Shown piece by piece: positions 6,456-9,128 of a stretch of 9,128 nucleotides of DNA. Both the position numbers and the translations under genes were made by a program. The stretch comes from Pseudomonadota bacterium. Lineage in GTDB: Bacteria; Myxococcota; Myxococcia; Myxococcales; Myxococcaceae. The stretch is from the NCBI GenBank assembly GCA_023424585.1, contig JAFADT010000637.1:1-9128 (forward strand). The letters are read 5' to 3'. Below the pieces are notes generated by a model. It made no database searches and was not told the origin of the DNA. It worked only from the letters and a program-made list of their open reading frames with translations. The stretch's first letter is position 1; each line of letters begins with the position of its first letter.

Positions 6456-7451
6456 CTAGGCCGTCCAGCGGTAGAGGGCGGACGCCATGGCCAGGCCACC
6501 GCCGCTGGCGCAGAACGCCACGAGGTCGCCCTTCTTCACCTTGCCCTGCACGACCGCGTCGTCGAGCGTCATGGGGATGCAGGCGGAGCCCGTGTAGCCC
6601 CACTTGTCCATCGTGTAGTGCGCCTTCTCCATGGGCTGGCGGAGCGCCTTCATGGTGGCTTCGATGGTGCGCAGGTTGAGCTGCGTGAAGACGAACAGCT
6701 TCACGTCGTCCAGCGTCTGGCCCGCGCGCTGGAGCAGCGCGTCCAGCAGCATGGGCCAGCGCTCGGTGTTGAACGTGGAGGGGAACTTGCGCACGAACTG
6801 CACCGCCGGCTTGCCGTCCGTGAGCGCCAGCGTCTCCGCCGTGGCGGGACGGTGGGTGCCGCCGGTGTAGATGCCCAGCGCGTCGTGGTACTCGCCGTTG
6901 GCGAGCAGCTTCGCGCCCAGGAAGCCCGGCTTGTCAGAGGCGCCCAGCACCACCGCGCCCGCGCCGTCCGCGAACAGCGTGCAGGTCTTCTTGTCCTTCC
7001 AGTTCACGTACCGCGTCATCCCGTACGCGCCCACCACCAGGATGCGCTGGTAGCTGTCGTCCGTGGCGAGGGTCTTCGACGCCACGTCCAGCGCCGTCAC
7101 CCAGCCCGCGCAAGCGGCGTTGATGTCGTAGGTGCCGGCGTTCACCGCGCCCAGCTTGGCCTGCACCACGGACGACGTGCCGGGGCTCAGGTAGTCCGGC
7201 GTGTCACTGGCCACGAGCACCAGGTCCAGCTCCCTGGGGTCCACCTTCGCGCGGGCCAGCGCCTCCTTCGCGGCGGCCACCGCCAGGTCGCTGGTGGCCT
7301 GGTCGTCCGCCATCACGTGGCGCTGCCGGATGCCCACGTTCTGCTGGAGCCACTCGTCCACCTTCTCGCCGAGGATCTCCTCCACGTCGGCGTTGGTGAG
7401 GCGCTTCTCGGGGACGTAGCGGCCGGTGGACAGGATGTTCGCGTAACGCAT
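6456..7451 (-). CDS. KAS III (FabH)-like thiolase-fold enzyme with non-canonical active site
   Basis: A 331-residue protein with the FabH-type fold. The nucleophilic cysteine is present (Cys114 in NAACAGW), as are the nearby TSSVVQAKLG, FADGAGAVVLG (160–170) and the C-terminal glycine loop ASGGGLAMA. The other two catalytic positions differ: the FabH 'PHQAN' segment reads FTQLN, putting Thr256 where His is expected, and 'GNTSAAS' reads GYTGSAC, putting Tyr286 where Asn is expected. Canonical FabH uses Cys-His-Asn for decarboxylative condensation with malonyl-ACP. This protein may instead be an acyl transferase, a non-decarboxylating condensing enzyme, or half of a heteromer. The ATG follows the TetR stop by 9 bp. 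The Shine-Dalgarno is weak (GAGA at spacing 8, GGAG at 13), which suggests translational coupling. It is not OleA: the IHQVS-type motif is absent. Family placement is firm; activity is open. Confidence 0.9.
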   Translation of the reverse strand: MRYANILSTGRYVPEKRLTNADVEEILGEKVDEWLQQNVGIRQRHVMADDQATSDLAVAAAKEALARAKVDPRELDLVLVASDTPDYLSPGTSSVVQAKLGAVNAGTYDINAACAGWVTALDVASKTLATDDSYQRILVVGAYGMTRYVNWKDKKTCTLFADGAGAVVLGASDKPGFLGAKLLANGEYHDALGIYTGGTHRPATAETLALTDGKPAVQFVRKFPSTFNTERWPMLLDALLQRAGQTLDDVKLFVFTQLNLRTIEATMKALRQPMEKAHYTMDKWGYTGSACIPMTLDDAVVQGKVKKGDLVAFCASGGGLAMASALYRWTA

Positions 7452-7460
7452 GACGGTGTC

Positions 7461-8159
<699 letters not shown>

Positions 8160-8168
8160 CTTTCAGGA

Positions 8169-8198
8169 CGGGTAACACCCGGCCGACCGCCCTGTCAA
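8169..8198 (-). promoter_or_regulatory. Candidate TetR-gene promoter with overlapping palindrome
   Basis: On the minus strand a consensus TTGACA (8198–8193) lies ahead of the TetR start. The place where a −10 would fall is occupied by the palindrome CGGGT-AAC-ACCCG (8169–8181). No good −10 hexamer is visible, so the promoter call is weak. The palindrome is a reasonable candidate operator for autorepression because it would block such a promoter. The start codon is only 10 bases beyond it. Confidence 0.3.
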
Positions 8199-8413
8199 AA
8201 GCGGATGGATGGCTCCTTGCGTCAAAGACAGACACGAACGCGAAGCGTCAAACATCTCGAGGGACATGCTCGGAGCGGGAGCGGGGAAGTGTCCACCGGG
8301 CCCACCCTTCCCCTCGGGAGGAGTGCCCGGCGGCGGCGGCACCACCACCTTCTGCCCGACGGTTCGGGAGCCCCCGGACGTCGGGTGGACGACCCTTCGC
8401 CAGCATCAACCCT

Positions 8414-8451
8414 TTTGCGTGCAAACGGACTTGCACTTCCGAACAAGTGCA
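8414..8451. promoter_or_regulatory. Pair of palindromic operator candidates upstream of the Lrp-family gene
   Basis: TTTGCGTGCAAA (8414–8425) is a perfect 12-bp palindrome. TGCACTTCCGAACAAGTGCA (8432–8451) has perfect 7-bp arms around a 6-base centre. Their centres are 22 bp apart, about two helical turns, so bound dimers would sit on one face of the DNA. The second overlaps a possible −35 (TTGCAC, 8431–8436), with TATAAC at 8452–8457 as a short-spaced −10. Either the Lrp protein (autoregulation) or the divergent TetR protein could bind. Confidence 0.45.
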
Positions 8452-8457
8452 TATAAC

Positions 8458-8494
8458 TTCACCGTCGACAGCCAATACTGCTTATAAAAATAAG
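8458..8494 (+). promoter_or_regulatory. AT-rich promoter-proximal dyad before the Lrp-family gene
   Basis: CTTAT-AAAA-ATAAG (8481–8494) is a perfect 5-4-5 dyad with an A/T core, as is usual for Lrp-type sites. It contains TTATAA (8482–8487), which could serve as a −10 with TTCACC (8458–8463) 18 bases upstream. Binding there would block transcription and also sit next to the weak AAGG ribosome-binding site. Confidence 0.35.
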
Positions 8495-8506
8495 GTCCCA
8501 AGCCCC

Positions 8507-8977
8507 ATGGACGCCCTGGATTATCGCATCGTGGACATGCTTCAGCGCGATGGCCGGGCCACGCAGCTGGAGCTGTCGCGTGGGGTGAAGCTGTCCCAGC
8601 CGGCGGTCGCGGAGCGCATCCGCAAGCTGGAGGAGCGGGGCATCATCACCGGCTACACGGCGCGCGTGGACGCGGCGCAGCTGGGCAAGGACATCACCGC
8701 CTTCATCGGGGTGAGCATCGAGCACCCCAAGCACTTCGAGGGCTTCGCGCGGAAGGTGGCGGAGCTGCCGGACGTGCTGGAGGCCCACCGGGTCGCGGGG
8801 CAGGACTCGTACATGTTGAAGGTGAAGACCGCGAACACGCGGACGCTGGACTCGCTGCTGGTGGAGACGCTGCGCACCATCCCGGGCGTCACCCGCACGA
8901 ACACCACCATCGTCCTGTCGACCTTGAAGGAGGACACGCACGTGCGTGTCCCGGACGAGCTGCTGAACGGAGAATGA
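8507..8977 (+). CDS. Lrp/AsnC-family transcriptional regulator
   Basis: A 156-residue regulator of normal family length. The N-terminal AsnC-type helix-turn-helix covers residues 1–55: LDYRIVDMLQRDGRATQLELS, then the recognition region LSQPAVAERIRKLEERGIITGY. A C-terminal RAM/effector domain follows (about 62–145) with the family's βαββαβ pattern and the AGQDSYMLKV ligand/assembly segment (97–106). The ATG at 8507 was chosen because the family fold begins at once; a possible ribosome-binding site AAGG lies 11 bases upstream and is weak. Its stop is next to the start of a PLP aminotransferase, so it probably controls amino-acid transamination, with an amino acid as effector. It is transcribed divergently from the TetR operon. 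Palindromes upstream suggest autoregulation. Confidence 0.95.
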   Translation: MDALDYRIVDMLQRDGRATQLELSRGVKLSQPAVAERIRKLEERGIITGYTARVDAAQLGKDITAFIGVSIEHPKHFEGFARKVAELPDVLEAHRVAGQDSYMLKVKTANTRTLDSLLVETLRTIPGVTRTNTTIVLSTLKEDTHVRVPDELLNGE

Positions 8978-8979
8978 AC

Positions 8980-9128
8980 ATGAGCGCGGACGCGATGAGT
9001 GCCCCCCTGCCCCCTCCCATGGCTTACCGGCTGTCCAAGCGCATGTCCCGGATGAAGACGTCCGCGGTGCGTGAGATCCTCAAGATCGCCGAGCGCCCGG
9101 ACATCCTCTCCTTCGCCGGGGGCCTGCC
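8980..9128 (+). CDS. PLP-dependent class I/II aminotransferase, N-terminal part (cut by window edge)
   Basis: Only the first 49 codons are seen. They read as a Pro/Met-rich leader, then LSKRMSRMKTSAVREILK and DILSFAGGLP, which is the characteristic opening of fold-type I aminotransferases of the LysN (2-aminoadipate)/aromatic group and of MocR C-terminal domains. There is no helix-turn-helix in front, so it is a free enzyme. The preferred start is ATG 8980, with GGAG seven bases upstream (8969–8972). An in-frame ATG at 8974 overlaps the Lrp stop as ATGA but sits too close to that Shine-Dalgarno. Adjacent to an Lrp-family regulator, it is probably translationally coupled and regulated by it. 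The substrate cannot be assigned because the PLP lysine and substrate residues lie outside the window. Confidence 0.85.
   Translation, partial: MSADAMSAPLPPPMAYRLSKRMSRMKTSAVREILKIAERPDILSFAGGL

Larger units (their letters stand above)
8160..8506. other. 347-bp divergent regulatory region between TetR and Lrp-family genes
   Basis: No gene is supported here. The left part, next to the TetR gene, contains a minus-strand TTGACA, three TTTGAC repeats and a small palindrome. The centre (about 8290–8400) is very GC-rich, with CCCGAC (8355–8360) and GTCGGG (8380–8385) able to pair; nothing else is recognisable. The right part (8411–8495) is markedly AT-richer than the rest of the window and carries three palindromes and possible promoter elements for the Lrp gene. 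An open frame continues upstream of the Lrp start as far as 8144, but it has no regulator-like sequence. Confidence 0.75.

Noticed and set aside
3747..7451. Possible OleABC (long-chain olefin) cluster, because a thiolase-fold enzyme, an AMP ligase and an alpha/beta hydrolase are adjacent
   Set aside because: OleA retains its catalytic His and Asn, OleB uses an Asp nucleophile, and OleD is normally present. Here the condensing enzyme lacks those residues, the hydrolase has a Ser nucleophile (AHSAG), and no reductase gene is found.
8330..8346. Short GGC/ACC triplet runs resembling a microsatellite
   Set aside because: Only a few repeat units in GC-rich DNA; too short to call a repeat element.

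Overview
The window is very GC-rich DNA with strong third-position G/C bias and long shadow frames opposite the real genes. That base composition, together with an OmpR/PhoB two-component pair, a lipoprotein lipase, a TetR-led lipid operon and an Lrp–aminotransferase pair, fits a myxobacterium (Myxococcus/Corallococcus-like). The taxonomic call is inference; no marker gene is present.

Layout, left to right: (1) 1–1117, minus strand: an OmpR-type response regulator whose stop overlaps, as GTGA, the start of a membrane histidine kinase that runs off the left edge. (2) 1118–1631: a 514-bp gap with the regulator's probable promoter, a structured leader with two competing folds, a decayed C-terminal fragment of an adenylate-forming ligase, and a perfect 14-bp hairpin behind the next gene. 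(3) 1632–8159, minus strand: five co-directional genes, read from the right: a TetR-family regulator with an unusual Pro/Lys/Arg-rich tail, a FabH-like condensing enzyme that keeps its Cys but lacks the usual catalytic His and Asn, an acyl-CoA synthetase, an alpha/beta hydrolase, and, after 129 bp, a large lipoprotein lipase. (4) 8160–8506: a divergent regulatory region with several dyad-symmetric sites. (5) 8507–9128, plus strand: an Lrp/AsnC regulator and the start of a class I/II PLP aminotransferase, probably translated together.

The middle block makes sense as a lipid-processing module. A surface or periplasmic lipase and a second hydrolase would release acyl chains, the synthetase would make acyl-CoA, and the divergent KAS III homologue would use an acyl-CoA by a chemistry that cannot be the textbook FabH one. 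The TetR protein would sense an acyl ligand. Gene order and motifs are visible; substrate flow is inferred. The most interesting points are the altered KAS III active site, the TetR tail, the spaced palindromes before the Lrp gene, and the two mutually exclusive RNA folds in the response-regulator leader.
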